Below, piece by piece: positions 17,624-26,686 of a stretch of DNA of 64,000 bases. Each line of letters starts with the position of its first letter. Within the stretch, counting starts at the first letter, position 1. The notes beneath the pieces are model-generated. The model saw only the letters and a program-made list of their open reading frames with translations, was not told where the DNA came from and ran no database searches. A program made the translations under genes and the position numbers. The stretch is taken from the NCBI RefSeq assembly GCF_012927045.1, contig NZ_JABBFW010000005.1, forward strand, positions 186,001 to 250,000. Reading direction: 5' to 3'. Source of the stretch: Azohydromonas caseinilytica. GTDB lineage: Bacteria; Pseudomonadota; Gammaproteobacteria; Burkholderiales; Burkholderiaceae_C.

Positions 17624-18844
17624 ATGTTCCGCATCTCCCACTACATGCACGCGCTGGCGCAGGCCGAGTGCAAGGGCACCTACCCGCTGGCCGCCAGCCG
17701 CAAGCCGCGCGGCCCGGTCGTAATCTGGAACCTCATCCGCCGCTGCAACCTCACCTGCAAGCACTGCTACGCCTTCTCGGCCGACCACGAGTACGCGGGC
17801 GAGTTGGGCACCGAAGAGGTCTTCGGCGTCATGGACGACCTGAAGGCCTTCGGCGTGCCGGTGCTGATCCTCTCCGGCGGCGAGCCGCTGCTGCGGCCCG
17901 ACATCCTGGACATCGGCCGCCGCGCGCGCGAGATGCGCTTCTACACGGGGCTGTCCACCAATGGCACGCTCATCGACGCCGGCTGGGCCGACCGCATCGC
18001 CGAAGTCGGCTTCGATTACGTGGGCATCAGCCTGGACGGCATCGGCGCGGTGCACGACCGCTTCAGGCGGCTGGAGGGCGCCTTCGACAGCAGCCTGGGC
18101 GCCGTGCGGCTGCTGCGCGACCGCGGCGTGCGCGTGGGCCTGCGCTACACCATGACCGACATGAACGCGCAGGACCTGGTGCCGCTGCTGGAGCTCATGC
18201 GCGCCGAGGGCATCCCCAAGTTCTACTTCTCGCACCTGAATTACGCCGGGCGCGGCAACCTGCACCGCGGGCGCGACGCGCGCTTCACCGCCACGCGCGC
18301 GGCACTGTACGGGCTGTTCGACCGCGCCTGGGAAGACGCCCGGCGCGGCGGCAACGAGGAGTACGTCACCGGCAACAACGACGCCGACGGCCCCTTCCTG
18401 CTGATGTGGGCGCGCGAGCGCCTGCCGCAGTGGGCGCCGCAGTTGCAGGCGCACCTGCGCCAGTGGGGCGGCAACGCCTCGGGGCTGAACGTGGCCAACA
18501 TCGACAACCTGGGCCACGTACACCCCGACACCATGTGGTGGCACCACGACCTGGGCAGCGTGCGCGAGCGGCCCTTCTCGCGGATCTGGAACGACCTCTC
18601 CGACCCGCTGATGGCCGGCCTCAAGCAGCAGCCGCGCGCCGTGGGCGGACGCTGCGCCGGCTGCCAGTACCTGGCCATCTGCGGCGGCAACACCCGGGTG
18701 CGCGCGCAACAGCTCACCGGCAACGCCTGGGCCGAGGACCCGGGCTGCTACCTCGACGACGCCGAGATCGGGCTGGCGCAGCCGGCGCGGCGCATCGAGA
18801 TCACGCCCTTCGGCGCGCAGCCGCGCGCGGCGAGGGCGTCATGA
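17624..18844 (+). CDS. nirJ: Radical SAM heme d1 biosynthesis protein NirJ
   Basis: This 406-residue radical SAM enzyme introduces the carbonyl groups on didecarboxysiroheme. The cluster motif CNLTCKHC (Cys41, Cys45, Cys48) and the SAM-binding GGEP segment (LSGGEPLLRP) are intact. A C-terminal Cys set (CAGCQYLAICGG ending DPGCY) would bind a second [4Fe-4S] cluster as in SPASM/twitch-type proteins. It acts in the cytoplasm. The last codons overlap nirN through ATGA. Confidence 0.95.
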   Translation: MFRISHYMHALAQAECKGTYPLAASRKPRGPVVIWNLIRRCNLTCKHCYAFSADHEYAGELGTEEVFGVMDDLKAFGVPVLILSGGEPLLRPDILDIGRRAREMRFYTGLSTNGTLIDAGWADRIAEVGFDYVGISLDGIGAVHDRFRRLEGAFDSSLGAVRLLRDRGVRVGLRYTMTDMNAQDLVPLLELMRAEGIPKFYFSHLNYAGRGNLHRGRDARFTATRAALYGLFDRAWEDARRGGNEEYVTGNNDADGPFLLMWARERLPQWAPQLQAHLRQWGGNASGLNVANIDNLGHVHPDTMWWHHDLGSVRERPFSRIWNDLSDPLMAGLKQQPRAVGGRCAGCQYLAICGGNTRVRAQQLTGNAWAEDPGCYLDDAEIGLAQPARRIEITPFGAQPRAARAS

Positions 18845-20478
18845 GACCGGCGCTGCACACCGCGGGGCGCCTGGCGCTGGCTGCCGGGCTCGTCGCCCTG
18901 GGCGTGGACCTGGCCCGCGCCGCCGACGCGCCACCGCCCTCCCCGGCCGCCCTCTACGAGCAGCACTGCGTGGCCTGCCACGGCGCGCAGCGCCTGGGCG
19001 GCATGGGCCCGGCGCTGCTGCCGCAGAGCCTGGAGCGGCTCAAGCCCGCCGAGGCGCAACGCGTCATCGCCCAGGGCCGCGCCGCCACGCAGATGCCGGC
19101 CTTCGCCGAAAAGCTTTCGGGTACGGAGATCCAGGCGCTGGCGCAGTGGATCTACGCGCCCGTGTCGCCCGCACCCAGCTGGAGCGAGGCCGACATCCGC
19201 GCCTCGCGCACCGAGACGCCCCAGGCCAAGGAGTTGCCCAACAAGCCGCAGTGGAAAGCCGACCCCATGAACCTGTTCGTGGTGGTGGAAGGCGGCGACC
19301 ATCACGTGTCGCTGGTCGATGGCGACCGCTTCGAGGTGATCCACCGCTTCGCCTCGCGCTTCGCGCTGCACGGCGGCCCGAAGTTCAGCCCGGACGGGCG
19401 CTTCGTCTACTTCGGCTCGCGCGACGGCTGGATCACCAAGTACGACCTGTGGAACCTGCAGGTGGTGGCCGAGGTGCGCGCGGGATTGAACATGCGCAAC
19501 GTGGCCGTGAGCGGCGACGGCCGGTGGGTGATGGCGGCCAACTACCTGCCGCACACGCTGGCGCTGTTCGATGCCAACCTCAACCTCGTGAAGAGCTACG
19601 CCGCCGCCACGCTGGACGGCAAGGCCAGCTCGCGCGTCTCGGCCGTGTACGACGCCGCGCCGCGCAAGAGTTTCGTCGTGGCGCTCAAGGACATTGCGGA
19701 GCTGTGGGAGATCAGCTACGACCCCAAGGCCGAGCCGATCTTCGACGGCTACGTGCACGACTACAAGATGGGCGAAGGCATCGCCACGCCCGGCACCTTC
19801 GGCGTGCGCCGCACGCGGCTGGACGAGCCGCTGGACGACTTCTTCTTCGACCAGAGCTACCGGTACGCGCTGGGTGCCACGCGGCCCAAGGAGAAGGCGG
19901 CGGCGCCGGCCGCCTCGGCGGCTTCGGACGCCGGGGCGGCACCGGTGCCCACGGCGCAGGTGGTGAACCTGGACATCCGCAAGAAGGTGGCCGAGCTGCC
20001 CATTGCCGGCATGCCGCACCTGGGCTCGGGCATCACCTTCGCGTGGCAGGGCACCACGGTGCTGGCCAGCCCGAACCTGCAGGGCGGCGCCATCGACGTG
20101 ATCGACATGAAGAGCTGGAAGCCGCTGCGCAGCATCGCCACGCCGGGCCCGGGCTTCTTCATGCGCAGCCACGAGGCCACGCCCTACGCCTGGACCGACT
20201 CGATGATGAGCCCGGGCGCGAAGGACACGCTCACGCTCATCGACAAGCGCACGCTGCAGGTGGCGGCGCAGATCCGCGAGCCCGGGCGCACGTTGGCGCA
20301 CACCGAGTTCACCAAGGACGGCCGCTACGCGCTGGTCAGCGTCTGGGAGATGGACGGCGCGCTCATCGTCTTCGACGCCACCACGCTCAAGGAAGTGAAG
20401 CGTCTGCCCATGAGCAAGCCGGTGGGCAAGTACAACGTGTGGAACAAGATCACGCGGTCGGAGGGGACCTCGCATTGA
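18841..20478 (+). CDS. nirN: NirN, dihydro-heme d1 dehydrogenase (cd1-like cytochrome)
   Basis: This 545-residue periplasmic protein has a signal peptide (residues 1-28, ending LARAADA), a cytochrome c domain with CVACH (Cys43, Cys46, His47) and a d1-type propeller. NirN is a NirS paralogue that performs the last dehydrogenation of heme d1 and hands it to NirS. A 25-30-residue Ala/Pro-rich insertion (around ATRPKEKAAAPAASAASD) interrupts one blade and is probably a surface loop. It is the last nir gene, and a strong terminator follows 34 bp after its stop. Confidence 0.93.
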   Translation: MRPALHTAGRLALAAGLVALGVDLARAADAPPPSPAALYEQHCVACHGAQRLGGMGPALLPQSLERLKPAEAQRVIAQGRAATQMPAFAEKLSGTEIQALAQWIYAPVSPAPSWSEADIRASRTETPQAKELPNKPQWKADPMNLFVVVEGGDHHVSLVDGDRFEVIHRFASRFALHGGPKFSPDGRFVYFGSRDGWITKYDLWNLQVVAEVRAGLNMRNVAVSGDGRWVMAANYLPHTLALFDANLNLVKSYAAATLDGKASSRVSAVYDAAPRKSFVVALKDIAELWEISYDPKAEPIFDGYVHDYKMGEGIATPGTFGVRRTRLDEPLDDFFFDQSYRYALGATRPKEKAAAPAASAASDAGAAPVPTAQVVNLDIRKKVAELPIAGMPHLGSGITFAWQGTTVLASPNLQGGAIDVIDMKSWKPLRSIATPGPGFFMRSHEATPYAWTDSMMSPGAKDTLTLIDKRTLQVAAQIREPGRTLAHTEFTKDGRYALVSVWEMDGALIVFDATTLKEVKRLPMSKPVGKYNVWNKITRSEGTSH

Positions 20479-20511
20479 GGTTTGCATCACTGGACATCCG
20501 ACCGGGGACCA

Positions 20512-20544
20512 CGGCCCGCTGCCGCCGCGCAGCGGGCCGTTTTT
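20512..20544 (+). terminator. Rho-independent terminator of the nir operon
   Basis: The stem cggcccgctg with its near-complement cagcgggccg and a short loop is followed by five Ts, 34 bp after the nirN stop codon. Confidence 0.85.
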
Positions 20545-20643
20545 GCACGCCCGCTGCGACCCACCCCGCCCCACTCCCCAGGAAAAACCCTCGGCACGTG
20601 CATTGCCGCTGAAGCCTTTGACCTTTCAAAGCTTCAACAGGAG

Positions 20644-21954
20644 ATGCCCGTGGGTTCCATCAATGCCCCCGGCCTGGTCGCGCCTTTGCGTCCGGCCGCC
20701 GCCTCTGGCGGATTCGATGTGCTCGTGGTCGGCGCCGGCTTTGCCGGCAGCGTGCTGGCCGAGCGGCTGGCCAGCCAGCTCGGGCTGCGCGTGCTCATCG
20801 TCGACAAGCGCACGCACATCGGCGGCAACGCGCACGACCGCTACGACGACGCCGGGCTGCTCATCCACCCCTACGGGCCGCACATCTTCCACACCAACTC
20901 GGCCGATGTCTTCGACTACCTGTCGCAGTTCACCGAGTGGCGTCCCTACCAGCACCGCGTGCTCGCCAGCGTCGATGGGCAGCTGCTGCCCATGCCCATC
21001 AACCTCGACACCGTCAACCGCCTCTACGGCATGAGCCTGACGGCGCTGCAGATGGAGGAATTCCTGGCCTCCATGGCCGAGAAGATCGAGCGCGTGAAGA
21101 CCTCCGAGGACATGGTGGTCTCCAAGGTCGGGCGCGACCTCTACAACAAGTTCTTCCGCAACTACACGCGCAAGCAGTGGGGCCTGGACCCGTCCGAGCT
21201 CGACGCCAGCGTCACCGCGCGCGTGCCCACGCGCTGCAACCGCGACGCGCGCTACTTCACGGACACCTACCAGGCCATGCCGCGCGCGGGCTACACGCGC
21301 ATGTTCGAGCGCATGCTCGCGCACCCGAACATCAAGCTCATGCTCAACACCGACTACCGCGAGATCGAGCACCTGATCCCGTGGCGGCACATGGTCTACA
21401 CCGGGCCCATCGACAGCTACTTCCACTACCGCCACGGCCGGCTGCCCTACCGCAGCCTGCGCTTCGAGCACGTGACGCTGCCGCAGGAGCGCTTCCAGGA
21501 AGTGGGCACGGTCAACTATCCCAACGACTACGCCTACACCCGCATCACCGAGTTCAAGCACCTCACCGGCCAGGCCCATGCCCAGACCTCCGTGGTGTAC
21601 GAGTATCCCTGCGACGAGGGCGACCCCTACTACCCCGTGCCGCGGCCGCAGAACGCCGAGGTCTACCGCCTCTACCAGGAGGAGGCCGACAAGCTCTCCA
21701 ACGTGAGCTTCGTGGGCCGGCTGGCGACCTACAAGTACTACAACATGGACCAGGTGGTGGCCCAGGCGCTGGCCACCTTCAAGCGGCTCAAGGGCGAGCT
21801 CAGCGCCAACGAGACGCTGCGCCCCGCCACGGGCGCGTCCGCCACGGCGCTGGAAGGCAGCACGGCCGCCGCCGTGCTGGCCGCGGCGCCGGCGCGAACG
21901 CGCCGCGAGCTGCCCGCGTCCGGCGCGACGCTCAACGGCACGACCGCCTCGTGA
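20644..21954 (+). CDS. glf: UDP-galactopyranose mutase
   Basis: This 436-residue flavoenzyme interconverts UDP-galactopyranose and UDP-galactofuranose for surface polysaccharides. It has an N-terminal FAD site (VVGAGFAGSVLAERLA, glycines at 30-35), then GGNAHDRYDD and HPYGPHIFHT, and KQWGLDPSEL in the substrate domain, all typical of bacterial Glf. There is a 20-residue N-terminal extension and a 55-residue Ala/Thr-rich C-terminal tail. GTG at 20650 is an alternative start with better ribosome-binding-site spacing. The stop overlaps the next start (TGATG), so the two are co-translated. No other polysaccharide genes are nearby. Confidence 0.95.
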   Translation: MPVGSINAPGLVAPLRPAAASGGFDVLVVGAGFAGSVLAERLASQLGLRVLIVDKRTHIGGNAHDRYDDAGLLIHPYGPHIFHTNSADVFDYLSQFTEWRPYQHRVLASVDGQLLPMPINLDTVNRLYGMSLTALQMEEFLASMAEKIERVKTSEDMVVSKVGRDLYNKFFRNYTRKQWGLDPSELDASVTARVPTRCNRDARYFTDTYQAMPRAGYTRMFERMLAHPNIKLMLNTDYREIEHLIPWRHMVYTGPIDSYFHYRHGRLPYRSLRFEHVTLPQERFQEVGTVNYPNDYAYTRITEFKHLTGQAHAQTSVVYEYPCDEGDPYYPVPRPQNAEVYRLYQEEADKLSNVSFVGRLATYKYYNMDQVVAQALATFKRLKGELSANETLRPATGASATALEGSTAAAVLAAAPARTRRELPASGATLNGTTAS

Positions 21955-24137
21955 TGGCGGGGCTGGAGCTGTGGGCCGCCCCCGAGGCGACCGTCAATCG
22001 CGTCGGCGACCGCTACCTTGATCAGCTCCAGTGCAGCGGCTTCGCCGAGCGGCTCGATGATCTGGACCGCCTGGCCTCGCTGGGTGCGCGGCGCATCCGC
22101 TTCCCGCTGCTGTGGGAGCGCACCGAGCAGCCTGACGGCACGTCGGACTTCACTTGGGCCGACGCGCGCATGGCGCGGCTGCGCGAGCTGAAGCTGGAGC
22201 CGATCGTGGGCCTGCTGCACCACGGCAGCGGCCCCATGCACACCAGCCTGCTCGACCCGGATTTCCCCGCCAAGCTGGAGGCCTACGCGCGCGCGGTGGC
22301 CGAGCGCTACCCCTGGGCCACCGACTGGACCCCCGTCAACGAGCCCGTGACCACGGCGCGCTTCTCGGGCCTGTACGGCCTGTGGTACCCGCACCGCGCC
22401 GACGGCCACGGCTTCGTGCGCGCGCTGATGAACGAGGTGCTGGGCACGGCCGCCGCGATGCGCGCCATCCGCACCGTGCAGCCGCGGGCGCGGCTGGTGC
22501 AGACCGAGGACATCGGCTTCATCCACTCCACGCCCGAGCTGCAGTACCAGGCGCGGCACGACAACGCCCGGCGCTGGCTGGCGCTGGACCTGCTCGCCGG
22601 CCGCGTGGACGAGCGCCACCCGATGCGCGGCTACCTGCTCGCCCATGGCGCCACCGAGGCGGAGCTGGCCGCGCTGCGCGAGCCCGACGCCGACATGCTC
22701 ATCGGCATCAACTGCTACGTCACCAGCGAGCGCTTCCTGGACCACCGGCTGGAGCGCTACCCGGCGCACCTGCACGGCGGCAACGGCCGCGACCGCTACG
22801 TCGACACCGAGGCCGTGCGCGTGCTCGGCGCGCACGTGGGCGGCTTCGAGGCGCGGCTGCGCGAGGTGGCGGCGCGCTATCCGCAATACCCGCTGGCCAT
22901 CACCGAGGTCCACATCGGCTGCACCCGCGAGGAGCAGATGCGCTGGCTGGTGCAGACCTGGAACACCGCACAGCAGCTGCGCGAACAGGGCGTCCGGCTG
23001 CAGGCGCTGACGCTGTGGGCCGCCTTCGGCACCTTCGACTGGGACAGCCTCGTCACGCAGCCGCGCGGCCGCTACGAGAGCGGCGCCTGGGACGTGCGCG
23101 GCCCCGTGCCGCGCGAAACCGCGCTGGCGGCGCTGGCGCGCGACCTGGGCGCCGGGCGCGCGCCCGCGCATCCGGTGCTGCAGGGCCCGGGCTGGTGGCA
23201 GCGCGAGGAGCGCCATGCCTACCCGCCGCACGGCGAGGTACAGGCCCGGCGCTGCGGCGGACGGCCGCTGCTGATCGTGGGCGCGCGCGGCACGCTGGGC
23301 CAGGCCTTCGCGCGGCTGTGCCGCCAGCGCGGCCTGCCCTACCGGCTGCTGCGCCGCGACGAGCTCGACATCACCCGCAGCGCCGACGTGCGCGCCCTGC
23401 TGGAGGCCAGCAACGCCTGGGCCGTCATCAATGCCGCGGGCTACGTGCGCGTGGATGACGCCGAGTCCGACCCGCGCCAGTGGCACGACAACGCGCTGGG
23501 CCCGATCACGCTGGCGCGCGCCTGTGCCCGCGCGGGCGTGCCGCTGCTGAGCTTCTCCAGCGACCTGGTGTTCGACGGGCGCCAGCAGCACCCCTACCGC
23601 GAGAGCGACCCGGTCAACCCGCTCAATGCCTACGGCCTGGCCAAGGCCCGCGCCGAGCAGGCGCTCACCCGGCTGCCGCAGGCGCTGGTGGTGCGCACCA
23701 GCGCCTTCTTCGGCCCCTGGGACCGCTACAACTTCCTGCACGTGGGCCTGGAACGCCTGGCGCGCGGCGAGCCGTGGACGGCGCCGCACGACCAGGTCGT
23801 CTCGCCCACCTACGTGCCCGACCTGGTACACGCCTGCCTGGACCTGCTCATCGACGGCCAGAGCGGCCTGTGGCACGTGGCCAACCGCGGCGCGGTGAGC
23901 TGGTACGACTTCGCCTGCAGCGCCGCCGAGGCCGCCGGGCACCCGCGCCACCTGGTGCAGGGCGTGGGCAGCGACACGCTGGGGCTGCGCGCCGCGCGCC
24001 CGCCCTACAGCGTGCTGGGCAGCGAGCACGGCGAGTTCACCGCCGCGCTGGACGACGCGCTGCAGCGCTTCCTGGCCGACGCGCCCCGCTTGCTGAACGA
24101 GGCGCCGCCGGCGGCAGCCTTCGGCATCGGCCGTTGA
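21954..24137 (+). CDS. Glycoside hydrolase family 1-like / RmlD-like sugar-nucleotide reductase fusion
   Basis: This 727-residue cytoplasmic protein joins two enzymes. Residues 1-410 look like a family 1 glycosidase barrel: TPVNEPVTT holds the likely acid/base Glu130, and AITEVHIGC the likely nucleophile Glu318. Residues 437-720 are an RmlD/NAD-epimerase-like Rossmann domain with LIVGARGTLGQAF, SFSSDLVFDG and the YGLAK catalytic pair. The linker contains PGWWQREERHAYPP. It has no signal peptide. Being translationally coupled to UDP-galactopyranose mutase suggests a role in making a modified surface sugar. Activity of either half is inferred from motifs only. Confidence 0.85.
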   Translation: MAGLELWAAPEATVNRVGDRYLDQLQCSGFAERLDDLDRLASLGARRIRFPLLWERTEQPDGTSDFTWADARMARLRELKLEPIVGLLHHGSGPMHTSLLDPDFPAKLEAYARAVAERYPWATDWTPVNEPVTTARFSGLYGLWYPHRADGHGFVRALMNEVLGTAAAMRAIRTVQPRARLVQTEDIGFIHSTPELQYQARHDNARRWLALDLLAGRVDERHPMRGYLLAHGATEAELAALREPDADMLIGINCYVTSERFLDHRLERYPAHLHGGNGRDRYVDTEAVRVLGAHVGGFEARLREVAARYPQYPLAITEVHIGCTREEQMRWLVQTWNTAQQLREQGVRLQALTLWAAFGTFDWDSLVTQPRGRYESGAWDVRGPVPRETALAALARDLGAGRAPAHPVLQGPGWWQREERHAYPPHGEVQARRCGGRPLLIVGARGTLGQAFARLCRQRGLPYRLLRRDELDITRSADVRALLEASNAWAVINAAGYVRVDDAESDPRQWHDNALGPITLARACARAGVPLLSFSSDLVFDGRQQHPYRESDPVNPLNAYGLAKARAEQALTRLPQALVVRTSAFFGPWDRYNFLHVGLERLARGEPWTAPHDQVVSPTYVPDLVHACLDLLIDGQSGLWHVANRGAVSWYDFACSAAEAAGHPRHLVQGVGSDTLGLRAARPPYSVLGSEHGEFTAALDDALQRFLADAPRLLNEAPPAAAFGIGR

Positions 24138-24426
24138 AAATTGCGCACAAGCCTTCCCGCTGTGCTTTCGCCTGGATCAAGGAAAGTGCAGCGCATTGAT
24201 TTCTCGCAGTAATTCTTCGTTACATTGCGCGGCATGATCCTGCGCCCGCTGCGGTGCGGGCCACTCCATCCCTAGTACGGTGCCAGGTCCGCCTGCAGGT
24301 GGGCCCGGCTTGCTGACGACCACCCTGGAGGACGACCATGCCGGCCATCTTGCAGCTCGGCGCAGGCTTTATTTGCGCCACGCCAGCCTCTCTCTTCCCC
24401 CTGCACGCCCGCATGGGAGGTGGCTC

Positions 24427-26364
24427 ATGAGCATGAGCACGCTGTCGTTTCTGGCTCCGGGCCGGGCTGGGCGCATGACGGTGGCGCGGCGCCTGCTGCT
24501 GGCCTTCGGCGCCGTCGTGCTGGTGCTGCTGACCGTGGCCGGCGTGTCGCTGTACAGCGCCTACCGGCTGCAGGCGGCCGAACAGGCCAGCGCGCGGGCC
24601 CAGCAGGCGCTGGTGGCCTCCAGCGGCATGCTGCAGGACATGCTGGGCATGCAGGCCGGCGTGCGCGGCTTCCTGCTCAGCGGCGACGAGCGCTTCCTCG
24701 CCACCTGGGAGACCGGCCGCAAGACCTTCGACCAGCACTGGAGCCAGGCCCGGCAGTTCGCCCAGGGCGACGAGGAACAGGAGCGCCGGCTCGACCTCAT
24801 GAAGACGCGGCGCACCGAGTTCGAGGAGGTGGCCACGCCGATGATGAGCCAGCGGCGCAGCATCGCCACCGGCCAGGGCTACATGGCGGACCTGGTGGGC
24901 GAGTTCATGAACGGCATGGACCAGGCCGCCATGGACAACTTCCGCGCCGTGCATGCCGAGTTCGACAAGGCCCAGGGCGTGCTACTGGCCACCAGCAGCG
25001 CCACCACGGAGTCCACGCGCAGCGCCAACATGGCGGTGCTCTTCACCGGCCCGCTGCTGGCGGTAGGGCTGGCGCTGGCGCTGGGGGTGTGGATCGCGCG
25101 CAGCGTCAGCCGGCAGCTCGGCGGCGAGCCCGAGCAGGCGGCGCAGGCGGTGCGCGAGATCGCGCAGGGCAACCTCGGCGTCGAGCTGGCCGGCCACCGC
25201 GGCGCCCGCGACGACAGCCTCATGGCGGCCATGGCTGGCATGCGCGACCAGCTGGTGCGCACCGTGGGCGAGGTGCGGCGCAATGCCGAGGGCGTGGCCA
25301 CGGCCAGCGCGCAGATCGCCCAGGGCAACCAGGACCTGAGCCGGCGCACCGAGCAGCAGGCCTCGTCGCTGCAGGAAACGGCCGCGGCGATGGACGAGCT
25401 CGGCAGCACCGTGCGCCACAACGCCGACAACGCCCAGCAGGCCAACCAGCTCGCGCAGGGCGCCTCGGAAGTGGCCGTGCGCGGCGGCACGGTCGTGGCG
25501 CAGGTGGTGGACACCATGCGCGGCATCGAGGACAGCTCCAAGAAGATCGCCGACATCATCGGCGTGATCGACGGCATCGCCTTCCAGACCAACATCCTGG
25601 CGCTCAATGCCGCGGTGGAGGCCGCGCGCGCCGGCGAGGCCGGCCGCGGCTTCGCGGTGGTGGCCGGCGAGGTGCGCAGCCTGGCGCAGCGCAGCGCCGA
25701 GGCGGCCAAGCAGATCAAGAACCTCATCACCGAGAGCGTGCAGCGCGTGGGCATGGGCTCGGACCTGGCCGACGAGGCCGGCCGCACCATGGAGGAGGTG
25801 GTCACCGCCATCAAGCGCGTGACCGACCTGGTGGGCGAGATCAGCCATGCCAGCCAGGAGCAGAGCCAGGGCGTGAGCCAGGTCGCCGAGGCCGTGACGC
25901 AGATGGACCGCGCCACGCAGCAGAACGCCGCGCTGGTGGAGGAAAGCGCCGCGGCCGCCGAGAGCCTGAGCCAGCAGGCGCAGCGCCTGGTGGAAGCCGT
26001 GGCGGTGTTCCGGCTCGCGGCCGGGGACATGGCGCTGGCCGCCGCCGGTGCCGGCACGCGCATGGCGCCGGCCCCCAGCCGCCCCGCCCTGCCCGCCCTG
26101 CCCGCCCGGGCTGCCGCGGTGCCGGCCGTGCGCCCCGCCGCCCCGGAGCAGCCCGCCGCGCCGGCCGCCGTTGCGCCCACCGCCACGGCCACCGGCTGGG
26201 ACGGCAGCGAGCGCCGCAGCCCCACCCGCGCCAGCAACGTCACGCGGCCCGACTTCCAGCGCCAGGCGCCGCGCGACGCCGGTGCGCCGGCTGCGGCCGC
26301 CGGCACCGCCAGCCGCACCAGCACCGGCACGGACGACGAAGACGGGGAGTGGACCTCGTTCTAA
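24427..26364 (+). CDS. Methyl-accepting chemotaxis protein (CHASE3-like sensor)
   Basis: This 645-residue chemoreceptor has TM1 at about 23-45, a periplasmic domain at 50-198 with the CHASE3-like signature [20 protein letters not shown]2 at about 201-225, a HAMP linker, and a long coiled-coil signalling domain with the conserved tip [20 protein letters not shown] Pro/Ala-rich linker of about 100 residues leads to a C-terminal EWTSF, which resembles the CheR/CheB-tethering pentapeptide of E. coli Tar (NWETF). The ligand is unknown. The start has a good site (ggaggt) 6 bp upstream. A terminator separates it from a second receptor gene. Confidence 0.93.
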   Translation: MSMSTLSFLAPGRAGRMTVARRLLLAFGAVVLVLLTVAGVSLYSAYRLQAAEQASARAQQALVASSGMLQDMLGMQAGVRGFLLSGDERFLATWETGRKTFDQHWSQARQFAQGDEEQERRLDLMKTRRTEFEEVATPMMSQRRSIATGQGYMADLVGEFMNGMDQAAMDNFRAVHAEFDKAQGVLLATSSATTESTRSANMAVLFTGPLLAVGLALALGVWIARSVSRQLGGEPEQAAQAVREIAQGNLGVELAGHRGARDDSLMAAMAGMRDQLVRTVGEVRRNAEGVATASAQIAQGNQDLSRRTEQQASSLQETAAAMDELGSTVRHNADNAQQANQLAQGASEVAVRGGTVVAQVVDTMRGIEDSSKKIADIIGVIDGIAFQTNILALNAAVEAARAGEAGRGFAVVAGEVRSLAQRSAEAAKQIKNLITESVQRVGMGSDLADEAGRTMEEVVTAIKRVTDLVGEISHASQEQSQGVSQVAEAVTQMDRATQQNAALVEESAAAAESLSQQAQRLVEAVAVFRLAAGDMALAAAGAGTRMAPAPSRPALPALPARAAAVPAVRPAAPEQPAAPAAVAPTATATGWDGSERRSPTRASNVTRPDFQRQAPRDAGAPAAAAGTASRTSTGTDDEDGEWTSF

Positions 26365-26686
26365 GCCGGCCCGCGCCCGCGCACCAGACCTCGCCTCGTC
26401 CGCGGCTTGCGGGCGGCGCGAGGTCTTTTTCCTGAAGCCCGCCGCTGTCCGTTTTTTCGGGCCGCTTATCACAAGTCAAAGGCAAACACATCAAGATTTG
26501 CTAAGGGTTTTGTAAATATTCGTTGTTAGATTGATCTACAGCAGCGGCGCACTTTGAGGGGAAGTCCGCGGAACTCCCCAGGTCGGTTGTGCACGCGGGC
26601 CTCGTGGCCTGCTGCGCGCCAGGCCCGGCTCCCAGCCGGGACAGGTGCTCGCCGCGGTGTTTCATCCAACAAATGCAGGACCCCAC
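26365..26686 (+). other. Intergenic region between two chemoreceptor genes
   Basis: This 322-bp gap holds the terminator of the first receptor (26386-26430) and then a distinctly AT-rich stretch (about 26455-26545) that probably carries the promoter of the second receptor. I could not identify a convincing sigma-28 or sigma-70 match. Confidence 0.5.
26386..26430 (+). terminator. Rho-independent terminator
   Basis: The arms agacctcgc (26386-26394) and gcgaggtct (26418-26426) pair perfectly and are followed by a T-run, 22 bp after the first chemoreceptor gene. Confidence 0.8.
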
